Assembly (NCBI GenBank): GCA_020629415.1
Contig: JAHDDL010000001.1
Span: 123,699 to 176,238, forward strand
DNA: 52,540 bases
Direction of reading: 5' to 3'
From: Maribacter sp.
Lineage (GTDB): Bacteria > Bacteroidota > Bacteroidia > Flavobacteriales > Flavobacteriaceae
This document shows positions 9,216 through 17,745 of the stretch, piece by piece. Under the pieces are notes generated by a model, which saw only the letters and a list, made by a program, of their open reading frames with translations, did not search any database and had not been told where the DNA came from. Every line of letters starts with the position of its first letter. Within the stretch, counting starts at the first letter, position 1. The translations under genes and the position numbers were made by a program.

Positions 9216-10181
9216 TTGACAAATTCACTAAAAAAAAATCTTAAGATCATACTCCCAATTGCATTGGGAGTTTTTTTAGTTTGGTATTCTTACCATTCAA
9301 CCACTCCTGAGAATAGAAAGCAAATAATTTTTTACATAAAAGAAGCCAATCCGCTCTACGTTTCACTTTCTATTCTTTTAGGTATTTTAGGTCACATTTC
9401 TAGAGCGGTAAGATGGAATTATCTACTAGAACCATTGGGGTACAAACCAAAACTCACTAATAATATTTTAATAATACTAACTTCATACTTTGCCAATCTA
9501 GGCATACCAAGAACTGGTGAAATACTAAGAGCTACCGCACTTACTACCTATGAAAATGTACCTTTTGAAAAAGGTTTTGGTACCATAGTAACAGAAAGGG
9601 TAATTGATGTTATTATGTTGCTCATTGTAGTAACAATTGCATTTTTATTACAAACAGATGTCATTATGGGTATTCTACAAGAACGTGGTTTTAATGCAAC
9701 CGGACTCATATTTCTTGCACTAGGTGGAATAGCTTTGTTCTTTGCTTTTATTTTCTTCATTAAAAAATCTAAAAACGCATTTGCCCAAAAAATAAAGACG
9801 TTTGTAAAGGGTCTTCTTGATGGGGTGTTCAGTATTTTTAAAATGAAAAATAAATGGATGTTCATTTTTCATACCCTATTCATTTGGGCATGCTACATTG
9901 GTATGCTTTGGATTATAAAATTTACCGTTCCAGAAACCATATCACTTACCCTAAGCCAACTCTTGGTAGCCTTTGTGGCCGGGGCTTTTGCCATGGCAAC
10001 CACCAACGGTGGCATAGGTCTTTATCCCATTGCCGTAAGTAGCGCTCTTGCCATCTTTGGTATCAGTGCAGTATCGGGTGATGCCTTTGGATGGATAATA
10101 TGGATAGCCCAGACTCTTATGATAGTTGTTTTTGGTGCAATATCTTTTCTTTTATTACCGTTATTGAACAGTAGTAAGTAG
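9216..10181 (+). CDS. Lysylphosphatidylglycerol synthase-like (UPF0104/AglD family) membrane protein
   Basis: 321 residues, an integral inner-membrane protein with about eight predicted hydrophobic segments. Family features are the N-terminal segment RAVRWNYLLEPLGYKP, the conserved NLGIPRTGEILRA, and FGTIVTERVIDVI. The family includes the flippase half of MprF and many stand-alone proteins of uncertain lipid-transport role. The aminoacyl-transferase domain of MprF is absent, so lysyl-PG synthesis is not supported. The start is a TTG two bases after the panD stop. No in-frame ATG fits the family N-terminus, so the TTG is probably real. Likely translationally coupled to panD. Confidence 0.85.
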   Translation: MTNSLKKNLKIILPIALGVFLVWYSYHSTTPENRKQIIFYIKEANPLYVSLSILLGILGHISRAVRWNYLLEPLGYKPKLTNNILIILTSYFANLGIPRTGEILRATALTTYENVPFEKGFGTIVTERVIDVIMLLIVVTIAFLLQTDVIMGILQERGFNATGLIFLALGGIALFFAFIFFIKKSKNAFAQKIKTFVKGLLDGVFSIFKMKNKWMFIFHTLFIWACYIGMLWIIKFTVPETISLTLSQLLVAFVAGAFAMATTNGGIGLYPIAVSSALAIFGISAVSGDAFGWIIWIAQTLMIVVFGAISFLLLPLLNSSK

Positions 10182-10207
10182 TTCATTTCAACCAACAATT
10201 GCCTTTT

Positions 10208-11350
10208 ATGCGTTATATATCTTTATTATTCGCACTTTTATTTGGGATAACCTCCTATGCACAAGTGACACAAGAAATTTTTGAATCGTTTAAACTTCAA
10301 GAACGAAGAGATGTAAATTACTACTTTCCAGAGAATATGGATGAAACCAAAAAGTATCCGTTGATCATTGTACTTGATGGTGAATATCTTTTTGAGCAAG
10401 TTGTGGCAAATTCTAAATTCTACAGTAGATTTCATGGAATGCCAGAAAGTATAGTAGTTGGCATTAACCAAAGTGAAAATGACCTAAGATATGAAGATTG
10501 TGCATTTGACCCAGATAACGGTCTGCCATCTGAAAAAGGAAAAAGTTTTTATGAATTTATTGGTATGGAACTTATTCCTTACCTAGATCTTAATTACAGC
10601 ACAGCACCTTTTAAAATGATTGTGGGTTATGATATCACCGCCAACTTTATGAATTATTGGTTGTTCAAAGACAATTCTATTTTTGATGGTTATGTTAGTA
10701 TTTCACCTACTCTTGCCCCGGAAATGGAAAGTAGGGTACCCATGCGTTTGGGTGTCATTGAAGACCAAATATTCTATCAGCTAATTGTTGAAGGTGAAGC
10801 CAGCAATGACAAGCAGCGAATTTTAGCAATGGACAAAGACCTTAAAGCCGTCAGTAAAGAATCTTTACACTATTTCTTTGATGAGTATTCTAATGCGGAT
10901 CATATTTCTGTTGCTACCTATGGCATTGGAAAAGCGTTCGATAATATCTTTGGCATGTTCAAACCTATTAGCCCAAAGGAATACAAAACTCAAATATTAA
11001 CTAGCGAAGAGCCGGTTTACGACTATTTAGAAAATAAATACCAAGGTATTGTAGATATGTTCGGTTTTAGCAAGCCGGTTGAATTAAACGATATTATGGC
11101 AATTTACGCGGCATCTAGAAAGAAAGAAGATTTTGAGTCGTTAAAACCTCTATCTGACCTTTGCAAAAAAGAATATCCAGAAACAATGTTGGGTTTTTAT
11201 TTTGAAGCTGAGTACTATGAACAACTTGGCGAACCCAAGAAAGCCCTAAGAACATTTGAAAAGTCTTTTCAAATGGAAGAAATAGATTTTTTAACTAAAG
11301 AAATGGCCCTTGAAAAAATGGATGCACTGAAAGCCGATTTCGGTTTTTAA
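10208..11350 (+). CDS. Secreted esterase-fold (alpha/beta hydrolase) protein lacking the nucleophile serine
   Basis: 380 residues from the ATG at 10208; an in-frame TTG at 10199 is possible. A signal peptide (about 1-18, ending SYAQ) implies export. The body resembles the putative esterase family (PF00756, IroE/enterochelin-esterase-like): KYPLIIVLDGEYLF strand, then FVGI-like VVGINQ, then the nucleophile elbow. Where active members read GHSxGG, this protein reads GYDITA, with Asp142 in place of Ser. The catalytic-His region (ADHISVATYG) is retained. The C-terminus (about 280-380) is helical and TPR-like. I infer a non-hydrolytic or altered esterase-fold protein. It starts 26 bp after the previous gene. 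Confidence 0.75.
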   Translation: MRYISLLFALLFGITSYAQVTQEIFESFKLQERRDVNYYFPENMDETKKYPLIIVLDGEYLFEQVVANSKFYSRFHGMPESIVVGINQSENDLRYEDCAFDPDNGLPSEKGKSFYEFIGMELIPYLDLNYSTAPFKMIVGYDITANFMNYWLFKDNSIFDGYVSISPTLAPEMESRVPMRLGVIEDQIFYQLIVEGEASNDKQRILAMDKDLKAVSKESLHYFFDEYSNADHISVATYGIGKAFDNIFGMFKPISPKEYKTQILTSEEPVYDYLENKYQGIVDMFGFSKPVELNDIMAIYAASRKKEDFESLKPLSDLCKKEYPETMLGFYFEAEYYEQLGEPKKALRTFEKSFQMEEIDFLTKEMALEKMDALKADFGF

Positions 11351-11404
11351 AGATTATTATATTAAATAAACGGCTAGTCCCAAATTAGCCCAACCTACTT
11401 AATT

Positions 11405-11575
11405 ATGATTAAAATTGACGCAATGTACTTCGTGTTCTCCGGAGTGCTTTTTACTTACTTTGGCTTAAAAGGAGAATTCAATTTAGCCTATAATGGTATT
11501 GCCCTATTTATGGCGTGGGCATCTTTTTTCCTCGCCTTTAGTGCTTTTAAAAAAGAGAAATCTGGTGAAAATTAA
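11405..11575 (+). CDS. Small membrane protein, 56 residues
   Basis: An ATG at 11405 opens a 56-residue frame to a TAA at 11573-11575 in the gap before radA. The product has two hydrophobic segments (about 7-20 and 32-47) separated by a short polar turn, and a charged C-terminus (KKEKSGEN). Codon use resembles neighbouring genes, and the frame fills the only sizeable gap in this stretch. No family recognised. It could belong to the panC transcript or have its own promoter. Confidence 0.55.
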   Translation: MIKIDAMYFVFSGVLFTYFGLKGEFNLAYNGIALFMAWASFFLAFSAFKKEKSGEN

Positions 11576-11649
11576 ACCATAATTTCTTTCTAAAACCATA
11601 TCATTTCAAACTTCTTGCTACCTTTAGCTTTCATTGATAAAAGCTAAGG

Positions 11650-13011
11650 ATGGCCAAAACTAAAACTGCATTTTTTTGTCAAAACTGTGGTACTCAATAT
11701 GCTAAATGGGTAGGACAGTGTTCTGCGTGCAAACAATGGAACACCGTTGTTGAAGAGGTGGTTCAAAAAGAAGAAAAAACCAGTTGGAAAACCTCACCAC
11801 AAACAGCCAAAAGAATTTCAAAACCTCTTTTGGTAAACGAAATTAGCATTGAGAAAGAAGTGCGCCTAAATACTTTTGACCTTGAATTTAACAGAGTTCT
11901 TGGCGGTGGTCTTGTACCTGGGGCGTTAGTTTTGCTGGGCGGGGAACCTGGTGTGGGCAAAAGTACATTACTACTTCAAATTGCATTAAAACTGCCATAC
12001 AAAACGCTTTACGTTTCTGGTGAAGAAAGCCAAAAACAAATTAAAATGCGTGCCGATAGAATTCACCCTAGTAGCGAAACTTGCTTTATTCTTACGGAAA
12101 CAAAAACACAGAACATCTTTAAACAAATTGCAGCTACAGAACCGGATATTGTGGTCATTGATTCTATACAAACACTCCACTCTGATTATATTGAATCTGC
12201 TGCAGGTAGTATTTCTCAAATTCGGGAATGCACGACCGAACTTATAAAATTTGCAAAGGAAACCAACACACCCGTAATTCTTATTGGGCATATCACCAAA
12301 GACGGCTCTATTGCCGGTCCAAAGATTTTGGAACATATGGTAGACACCGTTCTACAATTTGAAGGTGACCGTAATTATGTGTACCGCATACTTAGATCTT
12401 TAAAAAATAGATTTGGATCAACTGCAGAACTTGGTATTTATGAAATGCAAGGTAGCGGTCTTAGGGAAGTCAATAATCCATCTGAAGTATTGATTTCGAA
12501 AAATGATGATGCGCTCAGTGGCACAGCTATAGCATCAACGGTAGAAGGTATGCGCCCTTTGCTCATAGAAATTCAAGCATTGGTCAGTACAGCTGTCTAT
12601 GGAACACCTCAACGCTCTACCACAGGTTATAATGCAAAAAGATTAAATATGTTATTGGCGGTTTTGGAAAAACGTGCAGGTTTTAAACTAGGCGCCAAAG
12701 ATGTCTTCTTGAATATAACCGGAGGCATTTCCGTAGATGACCCTGCTATTGATTTGGCGGTAATTGCCGCAATTTTGTCCAGTAATGAAGATATACCTAT
12801 TGACAAGGGTATTTGTTTTGCAGCGGAAGTTGGGCTTGCCGGTGAAATTAGACCAGTGCAACGTGTAGAGCAGCGAATTCTAGAAGCGGAAAAACTGGGT
12901 TACGACACTATCATTATATCCAAAAGCAATAAAATAGGTCTAAAATCGACCAAAATTAAAATTTTGATGGCATCTAAAATAGAGGAGGTAACCGGAAATT
13001 TATTCGGTTAA
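11650..13011 (+). CDS. radA: DNA repair protein RadA (Sms)
   Basis: 453 residues, full length. RadA is a RecA-like, hexameric DnaB-type helicase that promotes branch migration and processing of recombination intermediates. The order is an N-terminal C4 zinc finger (Cys10, Cys13, Cys24, Cys27), the ATPase core with Walker A GGEPGVGKST near residue 100 and Walker B VVIDSIQT, the RadA-specific KNRFGS motif near residue 255, and a C-terminal Lon-protease-like domain (about 280-453) lacking the protease catalytic dyad, as usual. It starts 74 bp after the micro-protein and its 3' end overlaps a small convergent frame by 4 bp. Confidence 0.97.
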   Translation: MAKTKTAFFCQNCGTQYAKWVGQCSACKQWNTVVEEVVQKEEKTSWKTSPQTAKRISKPLLVNEISIEKEVRLNTFDLEFNRVLGGGLVPGALVLLGGEPGVGKSTLLLQIALKLPYKTLYVSGEESQKQIKMRADRIHPSSETCFILTETKTQNIFKQIAATEPDIVVIDSIQTLHSDYIESAAGSISQIRECTTELIKFAKETNTPVILIGHITKDGSIAGPKILEHMVDTVLQFEGDRNYVYRILRSLKNRFGSTAELGIYEMQGSGLREVNNPSEVLISKNDDALSGTAIASTVEGMRPLLIEIQALVSTAVYGTPQRSTTGYNAKRLNMLLAVLEKRAGFKLGAKDVFLNITGGISVDDPAIDLAVIAAILSSNEDIPIDKGICFAAEVGLAGEIRPVQRVEQRILEAEKLGYDTIIISKSNKIGLKSTKIKILMASKIEEVTGNLFG

Positions 13012-13115
13012 CGCTTATCTCTCATTATTCTGGCCAATACCATTATAACCACTATTACAACTAGTATTAGGACTATTTGTCCAAAACCGACCTTTAAAAA
13101 TACCAGACTTTCCAT
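13008..13115 (-). CDS. Possible 35-residue single-span membrane peptide
   Basis: The ATG (13115) directly abuts the stop codon of the aldo/keto reductase gene, and the frame ends in a TAA overlapping the radA stop from the other strand. The peptide has one continuous hydrophobic segment (GQIVLILVVIVVIMVLA) and a basic C-terminus (RIMRDKR), a plausible single-pass membrane peptide. Its position, filling the space between two genes exactly, supports reality, but its length means chance cannot be excluded. Confidence 0.35.
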   Translation of the reverse strand: MESLVFLKVGFGQIVLILVVIVVIMVLARIMRDKR

Positions 13116-14156
13116 TTATGGTGCAGGGTTAGGTATTATATTATGTATAGCTTCTATTTCTTTAAGTACATCGTCAGATAATGCAACGTCTATACTTCCA
13201 ATATTCTCTTCTAGCTGCCTTAAATTTGTAGCCCCTATTATAGTACTTGTTACAAATGGTCTTGTATTTACAAATGCCAATGCCATTTGTGCCAATGTAA
13301 GACCTTGGGACTGTGCCAAATCATAATATTTTTTCGTTGCCTCTACAGCCGTATCGCCTATATACCTATTATATTGAGGAAACAGACTTAAACGAGAACC
13401 TTCTGGCATTCTATCGCCTAAATACTTTCCACTTAAAGCACCAAAACCCATTGGCGAATAGGCCAATAAGCCTATTTGCTCTCTCATTGAAATTTCTGCC
13501 ATACCCACCTCAAACAACCTATTGAGCAGACTATATGGATTCTGAACTGTTATGGTTCTAGGCAATGTTCCGTGCACTTTACTTTCTTCCAAAAACCGCA
13601 TAGTACCCCAAGGAGTTTCGTTAGATATACCTACGTGCTTAATTTTACCTTCGCGAATTAAATCGCGCATGGTTTCTAAAACCTGATGGATATTATCCTC
13701 CCAATGGTCAGATATGTCATGCTTATACCCTCTTTTACCAAAATAATTGGTACTCCTATCCGGCCAATGAAGCTGATATAGATCTATATAGTCTGTTTGC
13801 AACCGCTGCAAACTACCTTCTACGGCATCGATAATAGACTCTCTGGTAAATCCGGTAGTACGGATAAACTTCGTCATATCTGCTTTGCCCGCAATTTTAG
13901 AAGCCAAAATAATTTCTTCCCTATTACCATTTTTCTTAAACCAATTACCAATGACTTTCTCGGTAGCCGCATATCTATCCTTATGTGCAGGAACAGGATA
14001 AAGCTCTGCCGTATCTAAAAAGTTAACCCCTTTATCTATGGCGTAATTTATTTGTTCATGACCTTCTTCTTCTGTGTTTTGATTTCCCCAGGTCATTGTT
14101 CCCAAGCATATTTTACTTACTTCAATATCCGTATGTGGTAATTTGGTATAAATCAT
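13116..14156 (-). CDS. Aldo/keto reductase, Tas-like
   Basis: 346 residues, matching the Tas subgroup of NADPH-dependent aldo/keto reductases (TIM barrel). The catalytic tetrad is visible: Asp48 and Tyr53 in NFLDTAELYP, Lys87 in ILASKIAG and His130 in YQLHWPD. The motif LGTMTWG near the N-terminus and the C-terminal cofactor region IIGATNLRQLEENI are typical. The physiological substrate is unknown. E. coli Tas complements a prephenate dehydrogenase defect, but that does not establish the role here. It is followed without a gap by a small hydrophobic frame. Confidence 0.9.
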   Translation of the reverse strand: MIYTKLPHTDIEVSKICLGTMTWGNQNTEEEGHEQINYAIDKGVNFLDTAELYPVPAHKDRYAATEKVIGNWFKKNGNREEIILASKIAGKADMTKFIRTTGFTRESIIDAVEGSLQRLQTDYIDLYQLHWPDRSTNYFGKRGYKHDISDHWEDNIHQVLETMRDLIREGKIKHVGISNETPWGTMRFLEESKVHGTLPRTITVQNPYSLLNRLFEVGMAEISMREQIGLLAYSPMGFGALSGKYLGDRMPEGSRLSLFPQYNRYIGDTAVEATKKYYDLAQSQGLTLAQMALAFVNTRPFVTSTIIGATNLRQLEENIGSIDVALSDDVLKEIEAIHNIIPNPAP

Positions 14157-14225
14157 TTAGCTTAAAATTTGCAATCTTTAAACGCAAAATTACTAAATAT
14201 AATCAGGGTTATTGTATCCATTTCG

Positions 14226-14990
14226 TTAACTCTCTACCTCTATTAAAATAGGACAATGATCACTGTGCCTTGCTTCAGATAAAATTACGGACCTAGACAA
14301 CCTTTCCTTCAATGTGGTAGAGACCATGGCATAATCTAATCGCCAGCCCTTATTATTATTTCTAGCATTGGCCCTATAGCTCCACCACGTATAATTATCA
14401 GGTTCAGCATTAAACTCCCTAAAGCTATCTATGAATCCGCTTTTTATAAAATCTCCGATCCATTCTCTTTCTACCGGTAAAAATCCGGAAACATTCTTTA
14501 GTCCTACGGGATTATGTATATCAATAGCCTCATGACAAATGTTATAATCACCAAGAACAATTAAATTAGGATTGGTCTTTTTAAGTTCATTGGCATAATC
14601 CTGAAAATCTGCCATATACGTAAGTTTAAAATCTAAACGCTCCATATTTGTGCCAGAAGGCAAATACATGCTCATTATTGAAATATCGCCAAAATCTGCA
14701 CGAATATTTCTTCCCTCAAAATCCATATAATCTATACCGGTACCAAATACTACGTTATCTGGCTTAGACCTAGAAAGTATTGCTACTCCACTATAGCCTT
14801 TCTTTTGTGCGCTATACCAATAATTGTACTTATAACCTGCCTCTTCAAATAACGAAAGATCCAACTGATCCTCCTGTGCTTTAATTTCCTGCAAGCAAAC
14901 AACATCTGGCGACACCGTACTTAACCATTCTAAAAAACCTTTTTTCAACGCCGCCCTTATTCCATTTACATTATAGGATATGATTTTCAT
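14226..14990 (-). CDS. xth: Exodeoxyribonuclease III / AP endonuclease
   Basis: 254 residues, the normal size for ExoIII. It cleaves abasic sites in base excision repair and degrades duplex DNA 3' to 5'. EEP-fold catalytic motifs are complete: NVNGIRAA at residues 7-14, LQEIKA with metal-ligand Glu35, GYSGVAILS, GDYNICHEAIDIHN, WWSYRANARNNNKGWRLDYAMVS (given here as two parts: the WWSY loop and RLDYAMVS), and the C-terminal SDHCPI with the catalytic His. No signal peptide, so it is cytoplasmic, unlike the secreted EEP nuclease at 32141. It stands alone between the aldo/keto reductase and a divergent gene. Confidence 0.95.
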   Translation of the reverse strand: MKIISYNVNGIRAALKKGFLEWLSTVSPDVVCLQEIKAQEDQLDLSLFEEAGYKYNYWYSAQKKGYSGVAILSRSKPDNVVFGTGIDYMDFEGRNIRADFGDISIMSMYLPSGTNMERLDFKLTYMADFQDYANELKKTNPNLIVLGDYNICHEAIDIHNPVGLKNVSGFLPVEREWIGDFIKSGFIDSFREFNAEPDNYTWWSYRANARNNNKGWRLDYAMVSTTLKERLSRSVILSEARHSDHCPILIEVES

Positions 14991-15105
14991 CTATTCTCGT
15001 TTTGGCTTAAAAATAAAAAAGAGTTGACCATTTAAGGTGCATACTTTCTATTAAAATCATAATTTCACAGCTTTAAAACAATATTTGCACTTTAAAACGC
15101 ATCTT

Positions 15106-15630
15106 ATGAACAAGTTTATTTTTTTGCTTTTTTTGGTATTCGTAACAACTTCTAGTTTTTCACAAGCCTATTACAACGATGAAAATAGCCATGAAGTAAA
15201 ATTGAACATTGGCCAGTTTTTAGTAACTACCACTGTTGAATTAGGGTATGAGTATTATATTAACGAAGACACCAGTATTGGTGGCACCCTTTATTTTGAT
15301 GGAAAGTCTACCGATTATAATGGCAATTTTGGGATAGGTCCAAACTTAAGAGCTTATTTTGGCTACGGACCAAAAAGCGGTCTATTTGCCGAAGTATTCG
15401 GGCTATACTATACCGGTGAAGATGATGATGAAGATACCGCTAATTTAGGAAGTAGAAATTATGATTACTCTACCGTAGCACTTGGTCTTGGAGGTGGTTA
15501 TAAATGGGCAACAAGAAGTCAAAAATTTACCATTGAATTAAATGGTGGCCTGGGCAGAAATATTAATCCAGAAGATTTTCAAGATGACTTTATGTTCAGG
15601 GCCGGTTTATCTTTAGGCTATCGCTTTTAA
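15106..15630 (+). CDS. Small outer-membrane beta-barrel protein
   Basis: 174 residues from the ATG at 15106; an in-frame TTG at 15085 lies in the probable promoter region and would spoil the signal peptide. The signal peptide is about 1-20 (ending SSFSQ). The rest alternates polar and aromatic residues in strands separated by Gly/Asp-rich turns (YEYYINEDTSIGGTLYF, FGIGPNLRAYFGYG, YSTVALGLGGGYKW) and ends in GLSLGYRF with the C-terminal Phe typical of outer-membrane barrels. It resembles the 8-stranded OmpA/OmpX-like or DUF3575 group. Role unknown. It lies 26 bp before the TonB receptor and may be co-transcribed. Confidence 0.75.
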   Translation: MNKFIFLLFLVFVTTSSFSQAYYNDENSHEVKLNIGQFLVTTTVELGYEYYINEDTSIGGTLYFDGKSTDYNGNFGIGPNLRAYFGYGPKSGLFAEVFGLYYTGEDDDEDTANLGSRNYDYSTVALGLGGGYKWATRSQKFTIELNGGLGRNINPEDFQDDFMFRAGLSLGYRF

Positions 15631-15656
15631 TAGCTATTTTTTAGGCTCGACCATTT

Positions 15657-17744
15657 ATGAAAACAATACTTTCTTTAGTACTAACTACATTATTTAGCTT
15701 AAGTTTCTTTGCACAAAACAATGTAAAAAACGATAGCGTTACACGATTAAACGAAGTTATTGTCGTAGATACGCTAACAGCTAAAAATGCTATTGGCATT
15801 ATACCGTCACAAACTATTGGCACCACTACATTTGCCAATTATAGTCCCGTAGATTTTATTAGCTCCATTAACCAAATATCCGGTCTTTACGCCTTATCCG
15901 GAGCTCTGAATACTAATAGAATAACCATACGAGGTGTAGGCTCAAGAACTTTATTCGGTACGGATAAATTAAGACTTTATTATAATAATATTCCTATTAC
16001 CAACGGAACCGGATCTTCAACCATTGAAGCATTCGATCTTGAAAACCTTACGTCAATTGAAGTAATTAAAGGTCCAAAAGGTACTGGTTTTGGAACTAAT
16101 TTGGGTGGAGCTATTATTTTGAACACGAAACAATTAAGTGACCAACCTACCAAGTTTAGCAACAATACTACTATAGGATCTTACGGATTGTTTAAAAACA
16201 GTTTAGGATTTACACACGCGCAAAAAGATTTTTACATGACCTTTCAATATGGCCATATGGAAATAGATGGATACCGCGACAATAACAGATTTGAACGTGA
16301 CGGATTTCTTTTGAACACCATTTTCAAAATTTCAGAGAAAAGTGAAATTGGGCTATTAGTAAACCATATTGATTATTCTGCACAAATAGCTAGCTCTTTA
16401 AACCAAGAAGATTTTAACGAAGACCCTACACAGGCGGCATTTACATGGGGCTCCGCAAAAGGATATGAAGATAACAACTATAGTCTTTTTGGCCTTTCCC
16501 ACACTTACCGTGCAAGTTCTAAATTAAAAAATACAACCAGCTTATTTTACACCTACTTAGATCATTATGAGCCGGCACCTTTTAACATACTAGATGAATT
16601 TACAAATGGGTACGGTATTAGAACATTATTTACCGGAAATGTACTTATATCAGACAATGTTTTTAAATACACTTTTGGGGCTGAACTTTATAAAGATGAA
16701 TATTCTTGGGGAACATTTGAAAACCTGTACCGAGATAATAACGGTAACGGAAGTTTACAAGGCGATAGACTATCTCAAAATAAAGAATTTAGAAATCAAA
16801 TTAATGGTTTTGCCACGGCAACTTATTCCTTTACGAACAAATTTACAGCCCAGCTAGGATTGAATATCAATAAAACGCAATACGACTTTAGAGATTTATT
16901 TAACACAGCTCAAAATAATACAAGTGCCAATAGAGATTTTAATACGCTCTTCTTACCAAGTCTGGACATTAATTACGCTATCACTTCAACTAATCAACTT
17001 TACGCAAATGTTAGCCGTGGATTTTCAAACCCCAGATTAGAGGAAACATTAACCCCTGACGGAATCATAAATCCTGATATTGCTCAAGAGACCGGAACCA
17101 ACTACGAGATCGATATTCAGCATAGAAGTAAAGACAACAGACTAAAATTAGAAGTGGCCGCCTACATTATGCCCATTAAAAACCTATTAGTTGCCAAACG
17201 TGTTGGAGACAACCAATATATTGGACGTAATGCAGGTAAAACCAAACATCAGGGTATTGATTTAGATTGGAGCTACCGCATCAACTTAACCAATAAAATA
17301 ACGATTTCACCATTTATAAGCTATACCTACAGCAACCATAAATTTATTGATTTCACAGATGAGGAAGCTGATGAAGACTATTCTGAAAATGCTTTAACAG
17401 GAGTTCCAAAAAACAAAGTAAACTCAGGGATTCAAACTAATTTTAGAAATGGGCTGTTTGCAAATATCACCCATCAATTTGTAGATGAAATACCGTTGAC
17501 AGATTCGAATTCCCTTTATAGCGACTCTTTCAATTTATTAAATATAAAGGCAGGGTATAAAAAACAAATAACAGAAAAACTACGTTTAGGTTTAGATTTT
17601 GGCATCAATAACCTTACTAATAAAAAGTACGCACAGTCCGTATTAATTAACGCTACAGGATTTGGTGGAAATGCCCCAAGGTATTTCTACCCTGGGAACA
17701 ATATCAACTATTATGGTGGTGTAAAGCTGAATTACACCCTTTAA
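15657..17744 (+). CDS. TonB-dependent receptor of the siderophore/cobalamin-sized class
   Basis: 695 residues, shorter than the other receptors in this window because the carboxypeptidase-regulatory domain is missing. Signal peptide about 1-19 (ending FFAQ), TonB box near residue 30 (LNEVIVVDTL), plug domain about 45-165 (ITIRGVGSRTLFGTDKLRLY, VIKGPKGTGFGTNLGGAI), then a 22-strand-type barrel ending GGVKLNYTL. The size and architecture match classical iron-chelate or vitamin receptors more than SusC-type glycan receptors. The ligand cannot be assigned. It converges with glyS, the two stop codons being nearly adjacent. Confidence 0.88.
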   Translation: MKTILSLVLTTLFSLSFFAQNNVKNDSVTRLNEVIVVDTLTAKNAIGIIPSQTIGTTTFANYSPVDFISSINQISGLYALSGALNTNRITIRGVGSRTLFGTDKLRLYYNNIPITNGTGSSTIEAFDLENLTSIEVIKGPKGTGFGTNLGGAIILNTKQLSDQPTKFSNNTTIGSYGLFKNSLGFTHAQKDFYMTFQYGHMEIDGYRDNNRFERDGFLLNTIFKISEKSEIGLLVNHIDYSAQIASSLNQEDFNEDPTQAAFTWGSAKGYEDNNYSLFGLSHTYRASSKLKNTTSLFYTYLDHYEPAPFNILDEFTNGYGIRTLFTGNVLISDNVFKYTFGAELYKDEYSWGTFENLYRDNNGNGSLQGDRLSQNKEFRNQINGFATATYSFTNKFTAQLGLNINKTQYDFRDLFNTAQNNTSANRDFNTLFLPSLDINYAITSTNQLYANVSRGFSNPRLEETLTPDGIINPDIAQETGTNYEIDIQHRSKDNRLKLEVAAYIMPIKNLLVAKRVGDNQYIGRNAGKTKHQGIDLDWSYRINLTNKITISPFISYTYSNHKFIDFTDEEADEDYSENALTGVPKNKVNSGIQTNFRNGLFANITHQFVDEIPLTDSNSLYSDSFNLLNIKAGYKKQITEKLRLGLDFGINNLTNKKYAQSVLINATGFGGNAPRYFYPGNNINYYGGVKLNYTL

Positions 17745-17745
17745 A

